Positions 34,266-45,672 of a stretch of 64,000 nucleotides of DNA are shown piece after piece. The translations under genes were made by a program, and so were the position numbers. Position 1 is the first letter of the stretch. Each line of letters begins with the position of its first letter. The DNA lies in contig CAKVMH010000003.1 in the NCBI GenBank assembly GCA_934772045.1, positions 124,001 through 188,000 on the forward strand, written 5' to 3'. The notes under the pieces are model-generated. The model saw only the letters and a program-made list of their open reading frames with translations. It did not search any database and was not told the DNA's origin. Source of the stretch: an uncultured Clostridia bacterium. Lineage in GTDB: Bacteria; Bacillota; Clostridia; Christensenellales; UBA1242.

Positions 34266-34537
34266 TTAAATATTTTCCTAAAAAATGGCTCTTTATTTTT
34301 ACCTTCAACAAAACGCAAACAGTCAACTTGCCCACTGATGTCGGCACGGTTTAAATTGTTGTCCAACTTGACTAATTCTAAATTTGAACCATTAATTACA
34401 AGCCCGCCAAACACTGTGTCTAGTTGAATTAAGTCTGGTTTTAAACTAACAACTTTATTAACTCCAGATACAGCAAGTGATTTTCTATTTGTTAAAGTTA
34501 ATGTCTGTTCTTTGGTTGGTGTGTTATTTTGTTCCAT
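34262..34537 (-). CDS. yabP: Sporulation protein YabP
   Basis: A 91-residue beta-rich protein of the YabP/YqfC family: LTLTNRKSLAVSGVNKVVSL, then DTVFGGLVINGSNLELVKLD, both family hallmarks. ATG 34537 follows AAAGGAAG. It begins the unit yabP-yabQ-divIC-kinase. Its presence implies a spore-forming ancestry and possibly an active spore programme. Confidence 0.88.
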   Translation of the reverse strand: MEQNNTPTKEQTLTLTNRKSLAVSGVNKVVSLKPDLIQLDTVFGGLVINGSNLELVKLDNNLNRADISGQVDCLRFVEGKNKEPFFRKIFK

Positions 34538-34803
34538 ATTCTTCCTTTAAAAATAATTATTTTACATCACACAAAAATATGAATAAATTGTCAAATTTAA
34601 TATTAAACCGCAAAATTAATTAAAAAAATTTGTTTTATTTTTATCCCAAGTAAAAAAGGAAAATAATCAAAATTATTTTTTACTATATTTATTTTAAATA
34701 AACAAATTATTTGACAAAATATGCTAATAATATTTATAATTAATTAAACAAAGAATGTTTAAAAATATTGTGTTTCAAGTCAAATTAAATTTAGGGGTAA
34801 TTG

Positions 34804-37800
34804 ATGAAGAAAACTAGTAAGATTTTGTGTTTAATTTTGGCACTTTTTATATGTGCATTTTTTCCGGCTTGTAAAGGGCGTTATGATAAATTGAAAATGT
34901 CGTTTTACTTAAACGACGGCACGCAAATAAATGAATTGCGTATGGTTATGGATGAAAATAACGTTAACAATTTATCCACACAAAAGATTTATGTGCAATT
35001 TGATGGTATTAAGGAAAAATACATAGGTGATGTTTTGTTTTATGCTGAGCCTAATGACCGTGTGGAAATTTCAAACATAACACAAGAAGGCAACAAGTAT
35101 TTTGCAACTGTCAACGCTTTAAGCCAAGGTGCAGGCAAAATTTACATTAAGCACTTGACAACGGGTAAAACTTCATCAATCAATCTTATTGTTGACAAGA
35201 AATCCACAAGTGTAACAAAGTTGACTAATGAGTATTTCATTTCAATTCCTAAAGATGACGAAACTTTTAATTTTGATGTTGCAAGTTTAGTTGCGCAAAA
35301 TGGCTCTGACCAAATTGGTTTTAGGCTTGACGCAAATAGTTACAAACCGAATGGTGTGGAATTTATTGAAACTGAATTCAATGAAGATATTGTCATAACC
35401 GGGCTTCAACTTTCAACCAATATATCACATGGCGCAACATTAACGGTTTATCCAGTTTCATATATGGAAGGTTATGAAACAATAAATGAATATCCAGCGC
35501 AAAAGATTGAACTTAAATTCGTGAAAGCGTTAGATGAAACAAGTTTCGTGCTTGATACAGACACAGTGCACCAACCTTACATGAATGATGTTTTTTACCT
35601 TATCGCAAATGATACCGACAAAGCGCAAACTATCGAAGGCGTCAATTATAAGTTCAACGATGTACAATTTGAATTGAAATATGCTGAAAATAACAACACA
35701 TTCAACATGTGGAACGACACTAAATACAAATATCTTGACAACTATTATGATATTAGTTGGAATGTTCCTAATGAATTTAAAAACGTATTTGAAGTGTTCT
35801 TTAATGAAAATGACCAGATTGTCGTTGAAGCAAAAAGCTACACTGAATATCCAGTTGAAATTTCAATAGGTCTTACCCCAAAGGTTAGTGGCAATTTAGT
35901 GCCAGTAAATAAAACAATTAAGGTGAAAGGCGAAGTTAAACCAAAAGAATACGAAATTTCAGTTCAAGGCAAAATTCAATCAAATGTTGGTGTGAAAAAT
36001 AAATACAACATAGATTTGTATGACTATTATCGTTCAAGCGACAGCGTTTATGGTGCAAGTTTCACATTTAACCCAGTGGCAGAGTATAGTTATGCTGATT
36101 TAAAAAATGTAAAAATTAAAGTTAACCCAGCAATTCTTGATGTTAAAGATGGCAACGGTGGCACGAACGAGTTGGAAACAAATGGCTTAACTGGTTATAA
36201 TACAAGCAGTAACAAATATTTGCTACAATTATATTTAGACGGTAAACCACTTAAATTTGAAATGGTTGAAGAAACTGAAAATAACCAAACAAAATATTAT
36301 GCAGTTTCTGAAGCAATCAATTATTTTACCGAACTTAAACGCGTACAAATCAAATACACCGAAAAAGCACAAGAAGACACAGAGGCACTTGAATGTTTTG
36401 TGGAAAACTTTTATTCTGGTGAATTTGAATACTTAAAAAGCATACAACCAGCAACTGCTGAAATTCAGTTTAATCATAAAGAAGGAATTACCGATATTTT
36501 TGTAAATGCAGGCACACTTACTAAAAACGTTAACGATGACACACTTACGCGTCTTGCGGACACTAACGAGGCAAAGGTGAAGATGGTTTATCTAAATCGC
36601 GTAAGCACAACCATGAACACAATTTTTGTGGATAAACTTCTGGGTGTTAATAACAAAATAATTTCAGGTGCCACAATTAATGTGAAAGTAACTAATAATT
36701 TTGGCGCTTCCTCACCGCTTAAGTTAAAACAAAACAGGGTTGGTTCATCATACAACTTGGGCGAAGGGGATACCGATATTTTATACAATTACAATGCAAC
36801 CAACGGGCAAGATGCGCTACCAAATAATGCAATTATTTTAGGTTTAACAAATGAAACAAATGTTGGCTATTACACAATTGAATTTTGGTACGCTGATGAA
36901 CTCATTTATTCAGTAACTTGCCTCGTTTATGAAGAGTTGACAACAGAACAAATCAATGTTGAAATTGATGAAAACAAAAACATCATAAAGAATGTGTCAT
37001 TTGTTGGTGGAAACAAAACTTATACCTATGATGACTATAAAGCCGATTACATAATAAAGGCTGATATCCAAAACAAAATTAACATTAAACTTTTGTTGCC
37101 AAGTCAATTTACTGCTGACTACATTAAAGGTTATGAGTTTAATTTGTCAATGGTAACAGGTGAAGGTGTCACACAAGTAGATTTAACTGATTATGTTATC
37201 GAAGTTAAAGACAACAATCGGATTGAATTAATTTTTAAAAAGGGTTTGATGATTGACCATAAAATTAACTACATCAAACTTGAAATGTCGGTTAAAACGC
37301 AAGCGTTTACAAACATTATCACAAAGGGTGAAATAAAAAATGCGAATAAAGTTGAAACAAATTTCTTTGTTTATGAAGAAATAAAAGCAGGGCAAATTTC
37401 ACTCAATAAAACTAATGTAAACGGCTATTGTGAGTCATCGTTAAGTGCTTATTATAAAGACCTTTCACGCACAACTTTGCAAGTTAATTTAACCGATAAC
37501 AATTTGTGGGATTATGTGCAAGAGCAAACTCAAGAAGAATCATTCAATCTAGGCAACCAACTTGAAAAAGCAAAAGTTGTGTGGTTTACTGATGACACTG
37601 ATGAACTGCTTGGAACAATAAATCAAACGCAAACAGGCATAGAATTGCAATTTAACAGCAAGCAAGGGTCAGTTTCTATCGACGTGTTTGCAAAAATAAA
37701 GCAGTTTGATTTACCGGAGATTGTTTTGCAATGTCATATTATCATCACAGAGCCAATCATCACAACAAACATGTATATTACAAGCGAAACAAAACAAATT

Positions 37801-40800
37801 TCAGGTAGTCAAGCAAAACGCGTTATCAGTTTGCAAGCAGGTCAAACCTACAAAATGGAAGTTGAATATTATTCAGATAAATTTGAAAGATTGCCTGCCA
37901 GCGAAAGGAAAATTTCAAATCCAGGGTTTGTTATGCTTGTTTTGGACAAGTTTGGCAATGTACACGACAGTGTTGTGAGTGTTGACGGCGATTATTTAAA
38001 AGTTGCAAACAACTTCACTTTGGCTAGTGAGTTGCACGTTGTTGTGTTTGCAAAAGACGCCCTTAAAGAAAAATTGACATTCCGCTCTGGTTACACAGAA
38101 AACGAACTTGCAAGTTATTTTATGGACGGCTTCACATCTGCATATGTTTCAATTGACCTTATAGTGTCGAATGGTGACGAATTAAACCCATATCCAGTGT
38201 TCACTGAAGAAGATTTTTGGGCAATCGGTAAAGACAGTTTAAGTTTAACAAAACATTATGTTTTAATGAACAATGTTTATTTAACATACAAAAACAACGA
38301 AACATGGTTTGAAAATTTCACAGGTGGTTTAACAAGTTATGGCGACGATAATTTCATGGTCTTTGGTGTAAACCTTGACGATAAACACCCATACTTATTT
38401 AAGCAAACTACAGGCGCGAAAATAAAAAATGTAAATTTTGATGCAAAAATTAACTTTACTTCTATCGCACAAGAGCAGGCGCGTGGCGTATTCGGTACAA
38501 CCGATGAAAACACAGAACTTTGCGATGTTACAGTAAACTTATTTGGTGAAAATGTTAGCCTTATAGGTGATACAAATAGACCAACATATTTTGGTGCGCT
38601 TGTTGGTGTCAACAAAGGTGTAATAAAATATGAAAACATTTCAAGCATTGGCGGTAAAATTGAAATTTTAACCCTTTCAGGCAGTAACGCGTACTTCGGC
38701 GGGCTTGTTGGGCAAAACTTAGGCACTATTAGTGGTGTTTTGAAAAATCAAAACCAAGATGAAGGTATAATAACTGGGGAAAGCAATGTTGTATTCGGCG
38801 GTTACATCGGCAATGCAGGCGCATTAACTAGTGTAAAAATTTCAGCTTTCGGCTTTAATTCTGGCGCAATTGGTGGTGTTGTTGGCTTAAACGGAACAAC
38901 CGGTAAAATTGAAAATGGTTACGCAACTGGTGAAATTGTTGAAAAACAAAATGATACCGGAATTAGGCTTAACAATGTTGGTGGTGTTGTGGGTAAAAAT
39001 ACCTTTAAAGAAACCAGTGTAACCATAACATTAACAAATGCGAATGTTGAAACATTAGTGTTTGAGGAAAACACACAACAATTGACAAATTTAAAATCTG
39101 CTGTGCAAATCAGCGCAAATGAAACTGTTGGTGGCATTACTGGTGTGGACGAAAATGGTATTTACGCTTATTGTAAATATCAAATTTTGGCAAACTACAC
39201 ATATGGTATCAATGCAAATGAAAATGTGGGCGGTATCATTGGTAACGCAACAAACAGCAAATTGGAATGTTGCTCAGTTTACAGCTATCGCTGGGATTAC
39301 AACAATTTGGCAGTAATTGGTTCAAATTCTGCCGAAGCGGACATTAAATCATCGGGTTCACTAGCTGGGCTTGTAGGTTTAGCAAATTCGTCTGCTAGCA
39401 CTATCAGCACGGGTGAATATAATAATATTTTGGCAATTAAAAATTCAAGTGTAAATGCTTATGTTTCAGCTAACATTGCACATGCGCTTGTCGGTAAAAG
39501 AAATGCAAGACCAAATGCTGAAATTGACTGCTATTTTGTTGGCAAAATTGTAACTGGTGAAGGTAAAGCAGTAAACTTTAAAGGTGACGTTAATGGGAAC
39601 CCTGAAAGCGCAAATATTAACCATTCTTACGTTAAAACCAATGAAGTTCAGTTTAGCATTGGCGACGTTTCTCATTCGTCAACTTCGCGTAATGGTTGGG
39701 TAAAGGACACAAGTTATAATGGCGGGTATCCTTACATAATTTCAAACAATAAACCTATTTTTGAAGTTGCACCAACTTCAATTAATTTAAGTTTGAAAGA
39801 AAACTCAGTTTATGCGGTTAAAGATGATTTAGGCATTTTAGTTGATAATTTAGCGCATATCGTATTGTACGATTTCAATTTGAATGTTAATGATGTAAAT
39901 TTTGTTGGAAATTATCAAACACAAACCGAGAAAAACACGCACGACATGGTTGGCGACAATGGCATATTTAACCTAACAGTTTTGCCAAACGATTTATTGG
40001 AAGTGCGTTTAAGTGCTGTTTCAAGCAATCCGTCAGTTGTAATGGTATCTAACGATAAACTTATTGCACGCGGTGTTGGTCAAGCGGAATTGACATTTAC
40101 AAGCGTTTTGAACAATGCTGTTAAAGCAAGTTATCTTATCGACGTAAGCAAGCCAATCGGTAATACTGTTAAACTTTACATTTCGAGGGATAAGGAATAT
40201 TTAACACCGAACACCACGGGTACGATTAACATAACAAAAGACGAAGCAATTTTGCTCCATTATGTTGCGGAAGACGAGTGGGCAGGGTTTAACGTTACAA
40301 CAAACGAAAACACATGTTTGCAAGTTGAAGTTAGTGCAACAAAAGAGGACGGCACAGCATTAACTAATGATGAAATTAACACTTACTTGCAAATAAGTGG
40401 GCTAAGTTTAACGGATCATATAATTGAACTTAACTACAATCAACCGTTCAGTATAAAAGCAATTAAAAAGGACGAAAATATAACTTTCACATTTAAAGTG
40501 ACGCCTTACATTACAATTGCAAAAGGCGCAAGCACATACAAACAGTTAGGGAATACAATTACATTTAACTTAAAAACCGTAAGCGGTGTAACAGGCATTG
40601 CCTTAAGTGCTGGTGACTTGGTGCTTTATCCAAATGACAACACTGTAATAACCGCTTACCTTACAACCGATAGGGAAGTTCAAGACACTGAAGCATTAAA
40701 TTTAATTGACCATTTAACAATTAATAGCACAGTGCTTGAAGCAGACACGAATAATGCAGATTATGGTAAAATAACCGACTACATTTCAGTTTTAAATGTG

Positions 40801-43800
40801 GGCAAATTAAATAACGACCGCCAAGAAATTGAGTTCAAATTGACAATTCCAACCGAAATCAAAGACAAATTGTTGGAGAATAATAAAAACTTAATTTCAA
40901 TTGTGTTCAAGGCAAAAGAAGGGCTTGGCACGGGCGTGCAAGATAGCATTCAATTAAATGTGATTAAACAACGCATTGACGAACTTGTTGTTAGGAATTA
41001 TATTTACAAACGCTTGCAAAATGATGAGTTCGATTACACATCATATGAACAAAATAACACCCTACGCCCAATAAGTGAAGGGTTGATGTTGATTGACCTT
41101 TCACCAATTAACGGCTATTTTGATTACCTTGAAATAAGCGACATAACAGGCAATGAAGAAATTGTGTTTGTGCAAACAAGGGGTATACATGGCACACGTG
41201 TAGATGGTTCACTGCCATCAAGTGACGGCAAAGGCATAAGGCTTAACCGCATAGGCGCAGACCAAACAATAAGTGTTGCAACTATGATAAGTTCAACCTA
41301 TTCAAATAAACCACACAAGGTTAAAGTTAGTGCGTTTGTTGCTGGCGAAGTTGTAAAAACAACAACCATAGATATTGATGTTAAAATGAAACCTGAAATT
41401 GCAGTTTACCTTGTTAAACCAGATGGCATGGTGGAGCGCAACGCAACAGGTGTTCAATATGTGGCATTTGGTACACAAACACGCTTCAAGGTTGAAACAA
41501 ACAATTGCGATGAAGGTGTTGAACCTAGTGTGACTGCAAAAATTGAAGGCGCATTAATACCATTAGTAAACGAAGGAAATGGTTACTATTCAATCAATGC
41601 TAACGACATCAAAAATACACATTTGGGCAAGGATTTAACAATTGAAGCATCTTCATACCTAACATTAGACAGCAACACCAAGGAACAAGCAACCACAACT
41701 CAAAAGTTTAAAGTTGTGAATTATGTTATTGATAATGTTAGCGTAACACATAGCACAACTAACACGGTGAATGGGAAAAATTGTACAAAAATTTATGGTA
41801 ACTTAAATGTCAATGTGCCAATTGAATTCTATTTTAGAAGTGCAGATATTGAGTATAGCGAAGAGTTAAATGAATTTACGCAAGAAACTTATTATGATGT
41901 GACCGACAACACTACACAAAAATCAATTCACAGCATTTTAAAAAGTATTAACACACTTAAATATGTAACATTCGACTATTCACGCTTAAAAACGGAAGCG
42001 AACGAGAGTTACAAAATTGAAAAGGGAACTGATAAAATTGAATTAAAACACACAAAAGATGGCACAACGGATACGGTTGCAACATTATATTATGGGACAA
42101 AGACGGTTAATAGTAAAACAATTAATGCTTTAACACTTAACTTAACAAAGGAATTAGACATCGACCTTGTGCTTACAATGCCATTAAAACTAAATAACAA
42201 CAATAATTTTGAACTTGATGACGCCGACGGCATAAACCAAATTTACCGCTTTAATATTGATTTCATTGAAGAAAGTTCATTCTTACAACCAAAAGCAGTG
42301 CGCAATGAAGACGATTTCAACGCAATGTCCAGCGGTGGCGACTATATTTTGGCAAAAGATATTACCCTTACAAACTATTCACCTTTAAATATCAAATTGA
42401 ACAGTTTTGACGGTAATGGCCATGCAATTACCATTAAAAGTTTTGCAATGTTTAATGAAACAACAATCAATGCAGGCGTGTTTAAGCAAATTTATGAAAA
42501 CATGGTGGTCATGAATCTGGAAGTTAAATATGACCTTGCAAAACCATCATCGTTAAGTTATTATGACCTTTGCAATAATTCGCAAAACGTGGCATACACG
42601 TCTGCAAATTTTGGTGGTTTAACTGCCACTAACTACGGCATAATTTCTAACTGTAAAGTGAGTGGTTCTGTTCAATTATCCGCTTCCAGTGTTGAACAAG
42701 CGTCGTCAAATGATGAAGTAAGTTTCAACATCGGTGGGTTAGTTAATACCAACGAAGCAACTGGCAGAATAACTAACAGCATTAGCGCATTAAAAATAAC
42801 AGCAAAAGCAAATATTGCAGGCTTTGTTTACACAAATGCTGGTAAAATTGCGTCATCATTCTTCGATGCAACCAGCGGTAAAGGTATGATTTATGCATAC
42901 AACAGTAGCATCACTGTTCCTTATTCAATCAAGGTGGCAGGTTTTGTGCTTGAAAATGAAAGTTCGGCTGAAATTTCAATGTGCTATGTTGAATCGGGCA
43001 CACATTCAGCGAATGGGAGTGTTATCGGCAACATTTCAGCAAAGGACTACTCATCAGGCTTTGTGTACACGAATGCGGGCAGTATTTACGACTGTTACGC
43101 AGACATTAAACTCATCGGTGAATCAAGCAACAACCACATAACAGGTTTTGTTTATGAAAACACTGGTTCAGTAAACAACTGTTATTCTTATATAAATGAA
43201 GGTAGGAAAACTAACCTTATAAGTATGTTCGCGCGCGAAGGTGCAACAGGCATTACCAATTGTTACGAAGTTAAGCAAGACACTGCAGGCTACAAAAACA
43301 ATGTGGACGGTTTAACAACTGTAAGCGTTTTGGAAAGGACAAACAAAAACAAATATCCAACCTTTATATTTGGTGACAATGTGAGTGCAGTTTGGGCTTC
43401 AAATGGAATTGACTTGCCTAAACTTGTGGCGACAAGTGAACTTGTAACATTTACTGGCGAAACATTGTCTGCAACTGATAAGTTTAAAGACGAACAGGGA
43501 TTGTATCCATCTTACTATCATGGCTTAAAAGATTTGCAACTTGTTAAAACTGAAACCAAAAACGATTTAGGCGTGGTTATTAGCGTTAGTTATAGTTACA
43601 AAGTGCTTGAAAAAGATTATGGCGAAAAGCAAAACCCAATTTTAATTTACAACATTACAACTTGGAATTATTATCTTGGGCAAACTGATGAAGCAAACAG
43701 TTTCTATCAAAACACTAAATATTATTACCGCTTAATTAACGACATTAATTTTGAAACAGTTTACAACAACCCAACAACAAGTGTTTGCGAATTTAATGGT

Positions 43801-45621
43801 AATCTGCAAGGCAATAATATGGATGTTGAGAACTTTAAAATATTTTCAAGTGCAAATCTATCAAGCATTGGATTGTTTGCAAGTTTGAAATCGTTAAATA
43901 ATTTAAGCCTCGAAAGTGCAGTTCGAAATTTGGACATCATACCTTTAAGCGTAACTGCAACAAGGACGCAAACGGTGGGCGTTTTGGCTGGTATGGCTGA
44001 AAATTATAACCTTTACAACATCGACATCGAAGCAGAAAACATAACAGTTGTCGGTGGCAATGCTGTCGGTGGTGTGGTTGGCTTGGTGCGTGGCAGGTTC
44101 GACATTGATGGCATCACATCTTCTGTTGGTGCATATGCAAGCCGTTCACAACAGGAAAATAATTATGCAGTTTACACATCAAATTACAGTTTGGGCAAAA
44201 TTGTTAATGACAATTTAACCGATGTTTACTATGCTGGCGGGGCGTTTGCAATTTTGGACGCTTCCACAGTCAACTCAAATGAAAAGCAAATTAACATCAC
44301 ATCAACAAATGCCATGCAAATGGTAAGGCACATCACAACTTCAAGTTCAACAAACTTGTTTGGTGACACTGTCGGCGGTGCGGTAGGCTTAGTTGGCAAA
44401 ATGGTTAAACTTGAAGATACAACTGCAACTATCGACGCTGGCAAACTTTCAGGCTATCAAATTTCCGCTGGTTTGGTTGGCGAAAATAGGGGATTAATTG
44501 AAAATGCAACCGTTTCAATTTCTGGCGAAGACGTGTTTAAATTGTCAACGTTTGTGTCGGCTGGTGCAGTTGGCTTTAACTTTAATGGTTACATTAACAA
44601 TGTTTCGGTTAAAGCAACAATTACAAAAACAAATCAATCAGTCGTTGCTGGTGTTGTTGGGCGTAACTTAAATGGCGTTGTCAACAATGTAAGTTTCGAC
44701 GGCACAATTTCAGGCTACTATGTTGGTGGCATAATTGGTGCAGATTACACTGTAAAAACTTACTTAGACAAAACCGAAATCGGTGGTGGCGGTGCAATTA
44801 GGTTGGCAAGCAGTGAATTAACAAATCTTTCAAATTACACATACAACTCAAACGGCAGTCAATTGCCACAATTTAGTAATTTAAAACTCAGTGCAAATTG
44901 CATTGAAAATTTAATTAACAAATCATCAGATTATTATGGTTATGTGTTGACTGGCAGTGATGGTGAAGTCACATTTAGATATAAAAAAGTGCTGGGTTTG
45001 GCAATCGGTTTGACAGATAAAAAAGCCTATGATTTCCATTATGGTTATGATGTTGCAAACAAACAATTTGTTATCAACAGCAATGGCGACACAATTAACA
45101 TTGACGGTGTGGCAGGCTTTACTGAAGATGAATCGTTTGTTGAAAAACAAAAAATCACATTAGGTTTAATTAACTTCATATCTTCATTTAAACTTAGCGA
45201 TGGCAAAGAAGTTGCAAAAACAATTATAATGTTTGTTGTTGGTGCAAAGGTTGAGTCGTTGGACTTCTGGGTTACCGGCAATGGCTATTCATCTGAATAC
45301 TTTGTCTTCATTCCATCTTCTCGCCTCCCAGACCCAGAAAAACCTGAAGCTCCTAAAACCATGTTTGAGTTTAAATTAAATGTAAATGGAAACAAAGTTG
45401 ATGTTTATATTAAAAAATCTAGTAGCATATTTATTCAAGCAGATAAGGATAGTTACAAATTAAATTATACTAAACCAAACGGCGCCACAATAACAGCAGA
45501 TTGTGATGGCATAAACGCAATGTTTGATAGTGAAAAATATAAAACGCATGAATTTACTTTTAATGACACAGACAAAACATTAACTCTTGAATTAATAAAA
45601 AAGGCTAATGCAGGTGAATAA
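34804..45621 (+). CDS. Giant surface lipoprotein with GLUG-type repeats (3605 residues)
   Basis: A huge exported protein: the signal peptide ends in lipobox FFPACK (Cys about residue 23), so the rest is outside the membrane. Three clusters of GLUG-like repeats are visible near residues 1290-1500 (GGLVGQNLGTISG, GGVVGLNGTTGKIENGYATG), ~2600-2830 (FGGLTATNYGIISNCKVSG) and ~3080-3320 (VGGVVGLVRG, SAGLVGENRGLIENATVSI). Between them lie many Ig-like beta domains, one Big_2-like stretch near 1735-1785 (VSSNPSVVMVSNDKLIARG). It ends without an LPxTG motif. ATG 34804 follows AGGGG. Probably an adhesin or surface-layer-like protein; no enzyme domain recognised. The 10.8-kb frame is uninterrupted. Confidence 0.88.
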   Translation: MKKTSKILCLILALFICAFFPACKGRYDKLKMSFYLNDGTQINELRMVMDENNVNNLSTQKIYVQFDGIKEKYIGDVLFYAEPNDRVEISNITQEGNKYFATVNALSQGAGKIYIKHLTTGKTSSINLIVDKKSTSVTKLTNEYFISIPKDDETFNFDVASLVAQNGSDQIGFRLDANSYKPNGVEFIETEFNEDIVITGLQLSTNISHGATLTVYPVSYMEGYETINEYPAQKIELKFVKALDETSFVLDTDTVHQPYMNDVFYLIANDTDKAQTIEGVNYKFNDVQFELKYAENNNTFNMWNDTKYKYLDNYYDISWNVPNEFKNVFEVFFNENDQIVVEAKSYTEYPVEISIGLTPKVSGNLVPVNKTIKVKGEVKPKEYEISVQGKIQSNVGVKNKYNIDLYDYYRSSDSVYGASFTFNPVAEYSYADLKNVKIKVNPAILDVKDGNGGTNELETNGLTGYNTSSNKYLLQLYLDGKPLKFEMVEETENNQTKYYAVSEAINYFTELKRVQIKYTEKAQEDTEALECFVENFYSGEFEYLKSIQPATAEIQFNHKEGITDIFVNAGTLTKNVNDDTLTRLADTNEAKVKMVYLNRVSTTMNTIFVDKLLGVNNKIISGATINVKVTNNFGASSPLKLKQNRVGSSYNLGEGDTDILYNYNATNGQDALPNNAIILGLTNETNVGYYTIEFWYADELIYSVTCLVYEELTTEQINVEIDENKNIIKNVSFVGGNKTYTYDDYKADYIIKADIQNKINIKLLLPSQFTADYIKGYEFNLSMVTGEGVTQVDLTDYVIEVKDNNRIELIFKKGLMIDHKINYIKLEMSVKTQAFTNIITKGEIKNANKVETNFFVYEEIKAGQISLNKTNVNGYCESSLSAYYKDLSRTTLQVNLTDNNLWDYVQEQTQEESFNLGNQLEKAKVVWFTDDTDELLGTINQTQTGIELQFNSKQGSVSIDVFAKIKQFDLPEIVLQCHIIITEPIITTNMYITSETKQISGSQAKRVISLQAGQTYKMEVEYYSDKFERLPASERKISNPGFVMLVLDKFGNVHDSVVSVDGDYLKVANNFTLASELHVVVFAKDALKEKLTFRSGYTENELASYFMDGFTSAYVSIDLIVSNGDELNPYPVFTEEDFWAIGKDSLSLTKHYVLMNNVYLTYKNNETWFENFTGGLTSYGDDNFMVFGVNLDDKHPYLFKQTTGAKIKNVNFDAKINFTSIAQEQARGVFGTTDENTELCDVTVNLFGENVSLIGDTNRPTYFGALVGVNKGVIKYENISSIGGKIEILTLSGSNAYFGGLVGQNLGTISGVLKNQNQDEGIITGESNVVFGGYIGNAGALTSVKISAFGFNSGAIGGVVGLNGTTGKIENGYATGEIVEKQNDTGIRLNNVGGVVGKNTFKETSVTITLTNANVETLVFEENTQQLTNLKSAVQISANETVGGITGVDENGIYAYCKYQILANYTYGINANENVGGIIGNATNSKLECCSVYSYRWDYNNLAVIGSNSAEADIKSSGSLAGLVGLANSSASTISTGEYNNILAIKNSSVNAYVSANIAHALVGKRNARPNAEIDCYFVGKIVTGEGKAVNFKGDVNGNPESANINHSYVKTNEVQFSIGDVSHSSTSRNGWVKDTSYNGGYPYIISNNKPIFEVAPTSINLSLKENSVYAVKDDLGILVDNLAHIVLYDFNLNVNDVNFVGNYQTQTEKNTHDMVGDNGIFNLTVLPNDLLEVRLSAVSSNPSVVMVSNDKLIARGVGQAELTFTSVLNNAVKASYLIDVSKPIGNTVKLYISRDKEYLTPNTTGTINITKDEAILLHYVAEDEWAGFNVTTNENTCLQVEVSATKEDGTALTNDEINTYLQISGLSLTDHIIELNYNQPFSIKAIKKDENITFTFKVTPYITIAKGASTYKQLGNTITFNLKTVSGVTGIALSAGDLVLYPNDNTVITAYLTTDREVQDTEALNLIDHLTINSTVLEADTNNADYGKITDYISVLNVGKLNNDRQEIEFKLTIPTEIKDKLLENNKNLISIVFKAKEGLGTGVQDSIQLNVIKQRIDELVVRNYIYKRLQNDEFDYTSYEQNNTLRPISEGLMLIDLSPINGYFDYLEISDITGNEEIVFVQTRGIHGTRVDGSLPSSDGKGIRLNRIGADQTISVATMISSTYSNKPHKVKVSAFVAGEVVKTTTIDIDVKMKPEIAVYLVKPDGMVERNATGVQYVAFGTQTRFKVETNNCDEGVEPSVTAKIEGALIPLVNEGNGYYSINANDIKNTHLGKDLTIEASSYLTLDSNTKEQATTTQKFKVVNYVIDNVSVTHSTTNTVNGKNCTKIYGNLNVNVPIEFYFRSADIEYSEELNEFTQETYYDVTDNTTQKSIHSILKSINTLKYVTFDYSRLKTEANESYKIEKGTDKIELKHTKDGTTDTVATLYYGTKTVNSKTINALTLNLTKELDIDLVLTMPLKLNNNNNFELDDADGINQIYRFNIDFIEESSFLQPKAVRNEDDFNAMSSGGDYILAKDITLTNYSPLNIKLNSFDGNGHAITIKSFAMFNETTINAGVFKQIYENMVVMNLEVKYDLAKPSSLSYYDLCNNSQNVAYTSANFGGLTATNYGIISNCKVSGSVQLSASSVEQASSNDEVSFNIGGLVNTNEATGRITNSISALKITAKANIAGFVYTNAGKIASSFFDATSGKGMIYAYNSSITVPYSIKVAGFVLENESSAEISMCYVESGTHSANGSVIGNISAKDYSSGFVYTNAGSIYDCYADIKLIGESSNNHITGFVYENTGSVNNCYSYINEGRKTNLISMFAREGATGITNCYEVKQDTAGYKNNVDGLTTVSVLERTNKNKYPTFIFGDNVSAVWASNGIDLPKLVATSELVTFTGETLSATDKFKDEQGLYPSYYHGLKDLQLVKTETKNDLGVVISVSYSYKVLEKDYGEKQNPILIYNITTWNYYLGQTDEANSFYQNTKYYYRLINDINFETVYNNPTTSVCEFNGNLQGNNMDVENFKIFSSANLSSIGLFASLKSLNNLSLESAVRNLDIIPLSVTATRTQTVGVLAGMAENYNLYNIDIEAENITVVGGNAVGGVVGLVRGRFDIDGITSSVGAYASRSQQENNYAVYTSNYSLGKIVNDNLTDVYYAGGAFAILDASTVNSNEKQINITSTNAMQMVRHITTSSSTNLFGDTVGGAVGLVGKMVKLEDTTATIDAGKLSGYQISAGLVGENRGLIENATVSISGEDVFKLSTFVSAGAVGFNFNGYINNVSVKATITKTNQSVVAGVVGRNLNGVVNNVSFDGTISGYYVGGIIGADYTVKTYLDKTEIGGGGAIRLASSELTNLSNYTYNSNGSQLPQFSNLKLSANCIENLINKSSDYYGYVLTGSDGEVTFRYKKVLGLAIGLTDKKAYDFHYGYDVANKQFVINSNGDTINIDGVAGFTEDESFVEKQKITLGLINFISSFKLSDGKEVAKTIIMFVVGAKVESLDFWVTGNGYSSEYFVFIPSSRLPDPEKPEAPKTMFEFKLNVNGNKVDVYIKKSSSIFIQADKDSYKLNYTKPNGATITADCDGINAMFDSEKYKTHEFTFNDTDKTLTLELIKKANAGE

Positions 45622-45638
45622 TGTAAACTCATTTGCAA

Positions 45639-45666
45639 TTGACAAACACATAAAAAGTGGTATAAT
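45639..45666 (+). promoter_or_regulatory. Leaderless-type promoter of queH
   Basis: TTGACA (45639-45644), 16-nt spacer, TATAAT (45661-45666), then 6 nt to the ATG at 45673. Transcription should begin at the start codon; no Shine-Dalgarno is present. Confidence 0.85.
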
Positions 45667-45672
45667 AATTGC

